DNA from: a virus
DNA: 22,284 nucleotides
IMG/VR virus record: IMGVR_UViG_3300037492_000495
Location: 1-22,284 of that record
Reading direction: 5' to 3' (one strand)
Shown in pieces: positions 8,664 to 15,221 of the stretch. The position numbers were made by a program, and so were the translations under genes. Below the pieces are notes generated by a model that ran no database searches, was not told where the DNA came from, and saw nothing but the letters and a program-made list of their open reading frames with translations. Positions within the stretch are counted from its first letter, which is position 1, and every line of letters begins with the position of its first letter.

Positions 8664-9013
8664 TGTCGCGCTGCTTCATCGAAGAGGCGATTTCCAGTCT
8701 GTTCCCTGGAGAGAGCCCCCAGTACAGCCTCGACGGGGAGACCGTCGGCGGTGTCACATGGCTCGACCCGGTACTGACCGAACCGACTGCTGGGGAGATC
8801 ACTGCCGCGTTGGCGGCCGCAGAGGCCGCGTGGAATGCCACGAGCTATCTTCGCGCACGCTCGGCTGCAGCGGCCGCCCAGGGGATCACGGTTACTCGAA
8901 TGGCCGATGCACTCTACGCGGCCGCGGCTGAAGACGACTCGACTGATCTTGAAGCGATCTCTGCGAAGCTGGGATCGATCAAGGAAGACAACCCGATCCC
9001 GGAAGAGGTGTGA
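8663..9013 (+). CDS. Small fibre-associated protein (XkdW / DUF-type)
   Basis: 116 aa, coupled to the fibre gene by TGATG. Residues 1-50 contain the pattern P-x-x-x-Y-x-L-x-G-x-x-V-x-x-V-x-W followed by EPTAGEITAAL, which resembles small phage proteins encoded just after fibres and annotated as XkdW-like or tail fibre assembly proteins. The middle is Ala-rich and helical (LAAAEAAWNATSYLRARSAAAAAQ), and the end (MADALYAAAAEDDSTDLEAI) is acidic and helical. The protein could cap or assist folding of the fibre. The function is inferred from order and composition. Confidence 0.65.
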   Translation: MSRCFIEEAISSLFPGESPQYSLDGETVGGVTWLDPVLTEPTAGEITAALAAAEAAWNATSYLRARSAAAAAQGITVTRMADALYAAAAEDDSTDLEAISAKLGSIKEDNPIPEEV

Positions 9014-9015
9014 TC

Positions 9016-9420
9016 ATGATCCGGAAGATTGCAAGTGTACTGCTGCTGCTGGTGGTACTGGTGCTGTTGGCGACGATCGCTTCTGGGGCCGGGCCCTGGG
9101 GCTACAAATTCATCACCAAGGGTTTGCTCGATGTCACGTTGGACTTCGAGAAAGACCCGCAGCAGATCAATATCAAGGCATGGAGTGCACCCCTGCTCGC
9201 GCGCGCACGAACGGAAAACTATCTTCCGGCTGTTCCTGACGCGCGAAGCGATGTCGCGTCAGCGTGGGCTGACGGTGACACCACGATCACGATCGCGCCC
9301 GGTGACTGGGGCTTCATCGATTGCCAGGGGCGGCACATCCGCCACTTGACCTTGATTACGCCCAACTATTACAGCACATACGACTCAAACGCGACCGCTG
9401 CAACGGTTGAAGTGTGGTGA
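9016..9420 (+). CDS. Exported or membrane-anchored protein in the fibre region
   Basis: 134 aa. I chose ATG 9016 because GGAAGAGG at 9001-9008 gives a normal 7-base spacing; a GTG at 9010 would be too close. Residues 1-24 (MIRKIASVLLLLVVLVLLAT...) are a clear signal peptide or N-terminal anchor with a basic start and a 15-residue hydrophobic core. The rest (PWGYKFITKGLLDVTLDFE, DTTITIAPGDWGFIDCQG) is beta-rich, like a small surface protein. I do not recognise the family. A Sec signal is unusual for a virion subunit, since phage tails assemble in the cytoplasm. It may act in the envelope with the next gene, which also carries a signal peptide. Confidence 0.72.
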   Translation: MIRKIASVLLLLVVLVLLATIASGAGPWGYKFITKGLLDVTLDFEKDPQQINIKAWSAPLLARARTENYLPAVPDARSDVASAWADGDTTITIAPGDWGFIDCQGRHIRHLTLITPNYYSTYDSNATAATVEVW

Positions 9421-9425
9421 CCGAC

Positions 9426-12359
9426 ATGAAGCGCACTGTATTCTTCACGGCGTTATTGGTGCTGATCCTCGGCATGTTATCGGCAGCGGCGCCAGTGCAG
9501 CGGACCCGGGGCGGGGGAATGGTCGCGTCGCCCCACTACAGGCCAAGGATATTCACGAAAATCTTCACGGTCGGCCAGACGAGCAGCACTTTCGCGCCGT
9601 GGAGCACGCGCGCGCCGTGGAGTGCAACGGCACAGATGGTGGACTGTTCCGCGACGTGGGCGTGGGACGAGGTGTCGAGCAACTACCTCGCGCTGGCGGG
9701 CACGGACTCCGCTGTGGCGGGCGCCGGGGTGCAGGCTCGGTACGACGACTACGCTCGGGTGGGCTACGGTGACTGTTCTCAGAGTTTCGGCAACAGGCAC
9801 TCGCGTCGATTCGCGCAGAACAATGGCATCTCCAACAAGGTGACTCTGCTGTACCTGCCGTTCGAGGCGAGCATCCCGTCGAACGCGACGATTCTTTCGG
9901 CGGAGTTGGTGATCTCTCGTGAAGGCACGCAGTCGATGGGCGGGAGTGCTGGTCTGGACACGCTGTGGGGCGTGTTGATGACGAATGCGACAGACTCGGC
10001 GTGGCGTGCGGGGCCGAACACGGGCGACAACTCCGCGAAGTTCGCGGGGAAGCGTGCGGCGTCGTGGGCCAATCAGGTCCAGCCGGTGCGAAGCGATGAC
10101 TCGACCTATGTCAATCGGCGCGCCGGTTATCCGGATTCGTCCGCAGCCGTGGTCGCGTGGTCGCCATCCCTGTCCGCCCGCGTGCGCCCGGTTGACTGGG
10201 GCTATCGTGGGTTGGGCTACGTCGTGCCGACTGGGTTCAACAACGCGGCAGATACGTCGAAGTGCTACGTCATCGACGTTAAGCGTCCGGTGCAGAAGGC
10301 GGTAAGCGGGTCGGTCAACAACGGCTTCGCTCTGTTGTACTCGTCGTCCTACACGACCCGCACGGGATCGCTTCGGGTGTCTCCGAATCCGGCCAACGCG
10401 AACCACCGCCCGTTCCTGAAGGTGACGTACACGACTTCGCCGTACAACGGCGGGCCGTGGGCGGGCAGGGAAGTCGGGTTCGCCTTCGCGACCGACGACG
10501 GGATTCTGGACGCGAACGACGCCTACGCCGCGGTCTTCGCGGCGAGGGATCTGTCATATTCCGTGTTTGTGAATCAGGGACATACAGAGGCGGTCGCCCC
10601 CGCTATCCCCAAATCCAACTACGCTCATTTGCTGCAATATTGGGAAGACGGGATGGAGATCGGCTCGCACGGGAGGCGGCACGGGAAAGGGAGCGACATC
10701 ACGGGGTTGCTCGCGTGGAGCGATAATTCGCTCCTGGTTTCTGGTGCCGGCGTCACGGTGTCGGGAGTGTTGCAGGATTCGTTGACGTTCGAAATGTCTC
10801 CGGCGTGGATCGACTCCGGCTTGGCTGCGGTGTCTGGTGTTGACGAATACACGCTTGGTACCATGACGGCCAGCCCCACCTGTGGGAAGACGATGGCGGC
10901 TCCGCAAGGCGGGTTCACACTCGGCATTCTCGGCAAGGCTTACGATCTCGGATATTACGGATTCCGCTCGGCGGGCGGATACGGCGCGGGATCGTCATCG
11001 GTACGGCCAATTCCGGGCGATACGCTTGGCGTGATGATGGGAGACGGAAATGCCGGTAACTCGTGGCTTCGTAACGCCGGCCTGACCACGCCGCGAAGGC
11101 AGAACAACTACGCATTCCGAATAGGGCCGCAATTTGCGGGCGGCGAAATCGGCATCGACGTGTTGACGATGAACGGCGCGACTCCGCTCAACAACGCGGC
11201 TACCGACAGCGTGAATTTCAAGCGGGCGGTGCGCGGCTTGATCGACCAGGCCGCCGCAAACGGGAACGAATACATGGTATGGCTTTCGCACGCCCTCGCC
11301 AGCAACCCCGTCGGGTATACCGGCCTGATAGACGTCAACCAATTGGGCTGGGCTCTCGACGCGATGGAGGAATCCGGAAACGTCGCGGTGATGAATTTCG
11401 GAACGCTGGCAAAGACGTTCCAAGCGGGGATGTTGCCCGTAGATCATCCAGCGTGGGGAACGCTGTCGTGGCAGAATGCGATCAAAGCCGACGGTCCCTA
11501 CCCGATGTGGGGAATCGCGCGCGATTCTTACGTTGCGCCGGCTCCGGCCACTCCTGCTCTTGCCGATACTCACTACACCATTGTTGCCACTTCTCCGCTA
11601 GCTCCGCGGCGTATATCTCTGGACACCCGCGCCCATTGCTGGACCGCGACACCTACGGATTCAGTGACAGATGGGGTGGCATGGACGCAGTTGGATTATG
11701 GCTCCACCTCGGCCAAGAGAGATTCGGCCGGATACTATGGGTCGCGTGCGAACGATTTAATACTTGTCGGAGATGCGTATGAAACGAACATATCTCAAGG
11801 GAGTGCTTCAAACAACCCGATCCCCATAATCCACCTGCCGTATACCGTACCTGTTGGCAGGGCGATTGCCGAGGCCAGGTTGTTTATCTATGTCTATCCG
11901 TCAAACCCGATCGTTCTAGACGCGGCCTATTCCGATACCTTTTTTGTATTCGCGGATACCACATCCGGGAACCACGAACTGTGGTACGCTGCCGGGAACG
12001 TCAATCGTCCCATATGGCAGACGTTTCCCACGGCGTCTCCGTGGATTCATCGCGGTCGTTCGTCATACAACAGCGTCGTTTGGAACGAAAGCACGGCATG
12101 GTCCCCTACGCTGGCCTCGTTAGACGTATCCGGCGAGGTCGGGCCATCCGTGATTCTCACCTCCGAAGACAATCCCGGATCGTACTGCAATTTCGTTGGG
12201 TTCGATGTAACAGCTTTGATCAGGGACCATACGGTCTACGCCTTTCGCCTCTGCATGAAGACGGGAGACAGCACGGAGGCCGTCTGGATGGGCAATCCCG
12301 ATGCTGAGATCAAGGCGAAGCGACCGTTCTTACTGGTGAAGACGATCCCGACCCCTTAG
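9426..12359 (+). CDS. Secreted CE4/NodB polysaccharide deacetylase-like protein with DNRLRE-like modules
   Basis: 977 aa from ATG 9426. An upstream in-frame GTG at 9414 or 9417 is possible, but the ATG gives a classic signal peptide (MKRTVFFTALLVLILGMLSA). Residues ~30-335 and ~720-977 are beta-rich and resemble DNRLRE/CBM96-like modules (LLYLPFEASIPSNATILSAE near the start, FDVTALIRDHTVYAFRL at the end). The middle, about 345-640, fits the NodB homology domain: motif 1 FATDDG (Asp357, Asp358), motif 2 GSHGRRH (His415, His419), a motif-3-like AAPQGG stretch, and motif 5 VWLSH (His622). This is consistent with metal-dependent removal of acetyl groups from a glycan. The Arg usual in motif 3 is not evident. 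The gene lies between fibre and lysis genes. The role could be capsule or cell-wall modification, or a virion depolymerase. Confidence 0.72.
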   Translation: MKRTVFFTALLVLILGMLSAAAPVQRTRGGGMVASPHYRPRIFTKIFTVGQTSSTFAPWSTRAPWSATAQMVDCSATWAWDEVSSNYLALAGTDSAVAGAGVQARYDDYARVGYGDCSQSFGNRHSRRFAQNNGISNKVTLLYLPFEASIPSNATILSAELVISREGTQSMGGSAGLDTLWGVLMTNATDSAWRAGPNTGDNSAKFAGKRAASWANQVQPVRSDDSTYVNRRAGYPDSSAAVVAWSPSLSARVRPVDWGYRGLGYVVPTGFNNAADTSKCYVIDVKRPVQKAVSGSVNNGFALLYSSSYTTRTGSLRVSPNPANANHRPFLKVTYTTSPYNGGPWAGREVGFAFATDDGILDANDAYAAVFAARDLSYSVFVNQGHTEAVAPAIPKSNYAHLLQYWEDGMEIGSHGRRHGKGSDITGLLAWSDNSLLVSGAGVTVSGVLQDSLTFEMSPAWIDSGLAAVSGVDEYTLGTMTASPTCGKTMAAPQGGFTLGILGKAYDLGYYGFRSAGGYGAGSSSVRPIPGDTLGVMMGDGNAGNSWLRNAGLTTPRRQNNYAFRIGPQFAGGEIGIDVLTMNGATPLNNAATDSVNFKRAVRGLIDQAAANGNEYMVWLSHALASNPVGYTGLIDVNQLGWALDAMEESGNVAVMNFGTLAKTFQAGMLPVDHPAWGTLSWQNAIKADGPYPMWGIARDSYVAPAPATPALADTHYTIVATSPLAPRRISLDTRAHCWTATPTDSVTDGVAWTQLDYGSTSAKRDSAGYYGSRANDLILVGDAYETNISQGSASNNPIPIIHLPYTVPVGRAIAEARLFIYVYPSNPIVLDAAYSDTFFVFADTTSGNHELWYAAGNVNRPIWQTFPTASPWIHRGRSSYNSVVWNESTAWSPTLASLDVSGEVGPSVILTSEDNPGSYCNFVGFDVTALIRDHTVYAFRLCMKTGDSTEAVWMGNPDAEIKAKRPFLLVKTIPTP

Positions 12360-12388
12360 TCCAACGCGCGTAGCAGATGGAGGAACGC

Positions 12389-12625
12389 ATGACGACTGAA
12401 AAGCGGGGCTGGAAAATCTCCAGAGAGATCAGGCTCGGCGAGCTCCTCACCATGCTGGTATTCGTCATCACGATGCTCGGCATCGTGCGAAAATCAGAGC
12501 TACGGGTCGTTGACCTTGAGGCGGCGACAAGGGCCAACTCAGAGTCTATATCGAGGCTGGCGGCCATTGTCGACCGGGACCATGACCTGATTGTGAAGCA
12601 CGACGCGATGCAGGCGGTACGCTGA
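12389..12625 (+). CDS. Small membrane protein with coiled coil (lysis cassette)
   Basis: 78 aa. ATG 12389 is preferred over ATG 12377 because GGAGGA (12379-12384) sits four bases upstream. One hydrophobic segment spans roughly residues 18-34 (LGELLTMLVFVITMLGI), and the C-terminal half is charged and helical (LEAATRANSESISRLAAIVD), likely a coiled coil. Similar short proteins with W-x-I-S-R-E-I-x-L-G starts are frequent just before phage endolysins. It could be a holin-like or accessory membrane protein. It overlaps the lysozyme start (TGATG), so it is co-translated with it. Confidence 0.7.
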   Translation: MTTEKRGWKISREIRLGELLTMLVFVITMLGIVRKSELRVVDLEAATRANSESISRLAAIVDRDHDLIVKHDAMQAVR

Positions 12626-13230
12626 TGCTCTGGGGCGGCCGCATTGTCGGGCCAGAAGATCCGATCTACGCCGACGCGGCGCAGGTCCACGGGCTAGACC
12701 TGGCGCTGGTGCTGGCGATTGCGGAGGTCGAGTCGAGCTACTGCCAGGCGGCACGCAACCCTGAGCCGCAGTACCGCTACCTCGTGGACGTGACGACGTG
12801 GCGACCATTCCGCGCGCTGACCGCGGCCGAAGGCGCGAGCGAATCGCCGCCGGCCGACTTCCCGGCTCCCCCTGGCGTCCCGCGCGATGAGGAGTGGCAG
12901 GGGCAGCAGGCGTCGTGGGGGCTCATGCAGGTGATGGGCGGCGTCGCGCGTGAGTTGATGCGCACGATCGCCGGCGGCCGGGCGCCGCTGTTTCTCGGCG
13001 AGCTGATCGCCGATCCGTCGCTCGCCGTGGATCTGAGCTGTCGCCACCTCAAGGCGAAGCTCGCGCGGTATGACGGCGACACGGCCAGCGGGATTGCAGC
13101 CTACAACGCGGGGTCGGCGGTCGTGCTGGCCGACGCCCAGGGCCGGAAGGTATTCGGCAATCAGGTGTACGTGGACAAAGTGACTGCCGCGCTCGCGCGA
13201 CACGCGACGCGGATTGGAGGTGCGGCATGA
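12625..13230 (+). CDS. Lytic transglycosylase (SLT-type endolysin)
   Basis: 201 aa from ATG 12625. The soluble lytic transglycosylase / goose-type lysozyme fold is recognisable from AIAEVESSY (catalytic Glu36 followed by Ser37), SWGLMQV (97-103), AAYNAGS (158-164) and YVDKV (182-186). The enzyme should cleave the beta-1,4 bond between MurNAc and GlcNAc with formation of a 1,6-anhydro product. An insert of about 50 residues separates the ES and GLMQ motifs, as in many phage SLT proteins. There is no signal peptide, so release would need a holin. It lies in the lysis cassette with two membrane proteins, and its stop overlaps the next start (ATGA). Confidence 0.88.
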   Translation: MLWGGRIVGPEDPIYADAAQVHGLDLALVLAIAEVESSYCQAARNPEPQYRYLVDVTTWRPFRALTAAEGASESPPADFPAPPGVPRDEEWQGQQASWGLMQVMGGVARELMRTIAGGRAPLFLGELIADPSLAVDLSCRHLKAKLARYDGDTASGIAAYNAGSAVVLADAQGRKVFGNQVYVDKVTAALARHATRIGGAA

Positions 13231-13430
13231 ACTGGCTCAACAACGGATCGAAAACGCTCGTGACGTGCGTGGGGATCGCCGCGGTCGCCGTGATGGCATG
13301 CTTCGAGGTGCTGTCGGCGGACCAGGCGCTCGGCACGATCGTCCTCATGGCCGGCGCTTATGCCGGCGCGAATCTGTACCAGAACGGGAAAGCGCCGGCG
13401 CCGCCGGCAGAACAGGAGAAGACGCCGTGA
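13227..13430 (+). CDS. Small two-helix membrane protein, holin candidate
   Basis: 67 aa, ATG 13227 overlapping the endolysin stop. Two hydrophobic segments are visible, at about 11-27 (LVTCVGIAAVAVMACF) and 34-50 (ALGTIVLMAGAYAGANL), followed by a Pro/Ala/Glu-rich hydrophilic tail (KAPAPPAEQEKTP). Size, topology and position directly after the endolysin fit a class II-type holin that permeabilises the inner membrane. I cannot tell it from an antiholin by sequence alone. Confidence 0.72.
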   Translation: MNWLNNGSKTLVTCVGIAAVAVMACFEVLSADQALGTIVLMAGAYAGANLYQNGKAPAPPAEQEKTP

Positions 13431-13894
13431 ACATCGTTGACCGCCTCGGAGTGCTGCTGTGGGGGATCATCTCGCACGTCTACGAGATCCTGCCGAAGAT
13501 CCTCGCCGCGCTCAAGCTGCTCGGATTCGACAAGTGGGAAGCGGAGATCCGCGCGGCGATCCACCGTGGCGGGCTCGCGATCGACGATTTCGTGGAGCAG
13601 CACGCCGTCAAGATCATCAGCATCGCGTGTCTGTTTGAGCGGATCGCGGGGCTGTTCGCCTCGAAAGCGGCGCTGTTGAGAGAGCTGCATGAGGAGGGCA
13701 CCCGGCCGCGTGCGCCGGGCGAAGAGGATCTGTTCGACGAGGAGCGGGTGGCCTACTACCTCTGCGCCTTCGCCGCGCACGACGCTCAGATGGTCCAGTT
13801 GCAGGGGGCCGGCGAGGAAGTGACGCTCGCCCTGGCCGATGCCGCGGCAGTCGGCGTGCGGCCGGACGTTTCGCAGTCGCCGACGCTCGCGTAG
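13427..13894 (+). CDS. Unknown helical protein at end of late operon
   Basis: 155 aa from GTG 13427 (GTGA overlap with the previous stop; AGGAG about 8 bases upstream). The first ~70 residues are hydrophobic and amphipathic helices (LGVLLWGIISHVYEILPKIL, VKIISIACLFERIAGLF) without a clean signal peptide. The second half is acidic and helical (PGEEDLFDEERVAYYLCAFA). I do not recognise a family. Position after the holin candidate suggests a membrane-associated lysis accessory protein such as a spanin-like factor, but no lipobox or spanin pattern is present. It is the last + strand gene before the convergent accessory genes and is followed by strong hairpins. Confidence 0.68.
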   Translation: MNIVDRLGVLLWGIISHVYEILPKILAALKLLGFDKWEAEIRAAIHRGGLAIDDFVEQHAVKIISIACLFERIAGLFASKAALLRELHEEGTRPRAPGEEDLFDEERVAYYLCAFAAHDAQMVQLQGAGEEVTLALADAAAVGVRPDVSQSPTLA

Positions 13895-13939
13895 CAAGCC
13901 GCGTCCGGGGCGCAATCTCCCGCCCTGGCGGCGCGGCAA

Positions 13940-13969
13940 GGGGGGCGGTTCGCGGCGGAGCCGCCCCCC
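13940..13969 (+). terminator. GC-rich hairpin ending the late operon
   Basis: GGGGGGCGG (13940-13948) pairs perfectly with CCGCCCCCC (13961-13969) around a 12-base loop, 45 bases after the last late gene. No U-run follows on the + strand (CGAAAAG), so it is not a textbook intrinsic terminator, but the stem is very stable. Confidence 0.6.
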
Positions 13970-13978
13970 GAAAAGATC

Positions 13979-14005
13979 GAGGGCCCCTCAGCGGTGGGGG
14001 CCCTC
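13979..14005 (-). terminator. Terminator of the leftward accessory genes
   Basis: GAGGGCCCC (13979-13987) and GGGGCCCTC (13997-14005) form a 9-bp perfect stem with a 9-base loop. Read leftward, the stem is followed by GATCTTTTC, a short U-tract, which fits an intrinsic terminator for the minus-strand gene ending at 14028. With the neighbouring hairpin it insulates convergent transcription. Confidence 0.7.
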
Positions 14006-14027
14006 GTTGCGTTGGGGGGAGCCGCGA

Positions 14028-14621
14028 CTACTGGTCGCGCTCGGAGAGGATCGATCGCCGCATTTTGCGGTACTCGCGGCGGATCAGATCGGGCAGCGCG
14101 TCGCGGCTGGCGGAAATCAACGTGGGCCCGCGATGGGCCAGCAGATCGCATACCTGAGTGGTGTCTCCGGACGGCAGCAGCTCGACCACGTACCCTCCGT
14201 CCGACGGGCACGTGAATCGCCGCGTCCTGCGCAGATCCGTCCAGTCCCGATACTCGATGATGACCCGGCCGACGTCGTCCACCGTCAGGCGCATTTTCGG
14301 CGGTCGCCCGCCGCCGCGATCCGTGCGCCGCGAGTTGGCCCGCTGCGCCGGGCTGCCCACGGATCCGCCCATTCGGCCAAATGCGGCGGCCGCGCGCGCC
14401 GTCACGTGATCGACGACGATCAGCCGCCAGCAGTCGTCAGCGTAGGCGGTGCGCAGCGCGGCCGTCGCCTCCGCCTCCGTCGCGCCGGACACCTCGATAC
14501 TCTCGCCGTCGGCACGGTGCCACTGGTAGCGGCAGTCGCCGCGATCCTCTCCGTCGTCTACGATGTGCAGATGCACGCGGCCGCCGCTCTCCTGATCGAT
14601 GATGCTGGCCTTAGTCTTCAT
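14028..14621 (-). CDS. Unknown accessory protein
   Basis: 197 aa. The start is ATG at 14621, behind AAGGAGAG on the minus strand; the open frame continues upstream but that part is low-complexity and Arg-rich. The N-terminal ~75 residues look like a small alpha/beta domain (ASIIDQESGGRVHLHIVDDG, ATEAEATAALRTAYADDCWR). A basic, Gly-rich linker (~85-108) follows, then a second alpha/beta unit (RVIIEYRDWTDLRRTRRF, GYVVELLPSGDTTQVCDLLA) and a basic helical tail. I do not recognise the family. It sits downstream of the small Cys protein, 40 bases away and under the same promoter, between the lysis cassette and the att region. A lysogeny-expressed (moron) gene is a reasonable reading. Confidence 0.68.
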   Translation of the reverse strand: MKTKASIIDQESGGRVHLHIVDDGEDRGDCRYQWHRADGESIEVSGATEAEATAALRTAYADDCWRLIVVDHVTARAAAAFGRMGGSVGSPAQRANSRRTDRGGGRPPKMRLTVDDVGRVIIEYRDWTDLRRTRRFTCPSDGGYVVELLPSGDTTQVCDLLAHRGPTLISASRDALPDLIRREYRKMRRSILSERDQ

Positions 14622-14661
14622 GATCGTCTCTCCTTCTGCCGGCGTGGCCGGCGGTCGATAT

Positions 14662-14904
14662 CTAGGCCTCGTCAGCGTGGCGGCTGCATGCGTACATGCT
14701 GCCGATCGAGCGCCAGGCCGCGCCGGCGCAGCCGCAGACCTCGCAGCGTCGCGTGGCCAGCATGGCCGGCATCGCCGGAGCAGCTGCGGAGGCCGCGCGC
14801 CGGGCTGCTTTCGCCGCGCGCGCCGGGGCCTTGCTCGCCTGTATTTCTTCCCACGCCCTGCGCCCGTCTTCCGCGATCTGCTCTGCCGTCCTCTGGTCCG
14901 CCAT
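14662..14904 (-). CDS. Small Cys-rich, possibly zinc-binding protein
   Basis: 80 aa from ATG 14904 with GGAGGCGGAGAG upstream on the minus strand. The first half is a charged, Ala-rich helix (RTAEQIAEDGRRAWEEIQAS). The C-terminal part contains C54-x2-C57, C59 and C73-x2-H76, a plausible single zinc knuckle. Small proteins of this kind are common phage accessory products and may bind nucleic acid or a protein partner. A good sigma70-like promoter lies 46-74 bases upstream, and the expected 5' leader is about 39 bases, which supports the chosen start. Confidence 0.66.
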   Translation of the reverse strand: MADQRTAEQIAEDGRRAWEEIQASKAPARAAKAARRAASAAAPAMPAMLATRRCEVCGCAGAAWRSIGSMYACSRHADEA

Positions 14905-14949
14905 CTCTCCGCCTCCTGTCTCGCGCCCCCCGTCACCTACCACACCTAT

Positions 14950-14978
14950 AGTATCGCCACGGATGGTATTTTGGTCAA
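14950..14978 (-). promoter_or_regulatory. Sigma70-like promoter for the accessory genes
   Basis: On the minus strand TTGACC (14978-14973) is followed after 17 bases by GATACT (14955-14950), matching the -35 box in 5 of 6 and the -10 box in 4 of 6 positions. It stands in an AT-rich island within high-GC DNA. The transcript would start near 14943 and reach the ATG at 14904. This suggests expression independent of phage late control. Confidence 0.65.
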
Positions 14979-15008
14979 TGGAATAATGCGATTTATACGA
15001 TATATATT

Positions 15009-15056
15009 GCTGCCGGCCACCAAAATCTGGCACGGCCGATGCTACCGGCCGGCAGC
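15009..15056. repeat. 48-bp inverted repeat (10-bp perfect arms)
   Basis: GCTGCCGGCC (15009-15018) and GGCCGGCAGC (15047-15056) are perfect inverted copies around 28 bases; 6 of the 14 inner pairs also match. It could be a hairpin or a second recombinase-type site. The total span equals that of the site at 15174-15221. Confidence 0.5.
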
Positions 15057-15173
15057 GGCGAGGCAGCGGCGCGGGAAAGCGCCCGCCCACGTCGCCCGCC
15101 ACGAGCGCCGCAGGGGCCGGCGCTGCGTCGATGGCCAAACGGGGTCACGATCGCGCTGTGGGCATCGTCGTGT

Positions 15174-15221
15174 GTCCAGTAAAAGGAAACTCCGGCGATC
15201 CTATATTTCCAATTGCTGGAC
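15174..15221. other. Candidate phage attachment site (attP) of the serine integrase
   Basis: Two-part inverted arms GTCCAG-5 nt-GGAAA (15174-15189) and TTTCC-5 nt-CTGGAC (15206-15221) match in 13 of 16 positions around a 16-base centre. Large serine integrases use attP sites of about 48-50 bp with such imperfect inverted arms (for example the 48-bp Bxb1 attP), usually beside int. The centre (15197/15198, GA) is 3-4 bases beyond the integrase stop codon, so recombination would leave the integrase intact. No U-run follows either way, which argues against a terminator. Confidence 0.55.

Larger units (their letters stand above)
14905..15200. other. Non-coding region: promoter, AT-rich island and inverted repeats
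   Basis: No convincing gene lies in these 296 bases. They contain the leftward promoter (14950-14978), an AT-rich stretch (about 14980-15010), a perfect 10-bp inverted repeat spanning 15009-15056, a GC-rich Arg-coding-like shadow stretch (15050-15140), and the left half of the putative attP palindrome. Confidence 0.7.

Noticed and set aside
7647-12359. Diversity-generating retroelement acting on the fibre region.
   Set aside because: No reverse transcriptase gene and no template/variable repeat pair were seen in the window.
14971-14999. Possible + strand promoter (TTGGTC, 17 bases, TATACG).
   Set aside because: Weaker than the overlapping leftward promoter, and no + strand gene follows.
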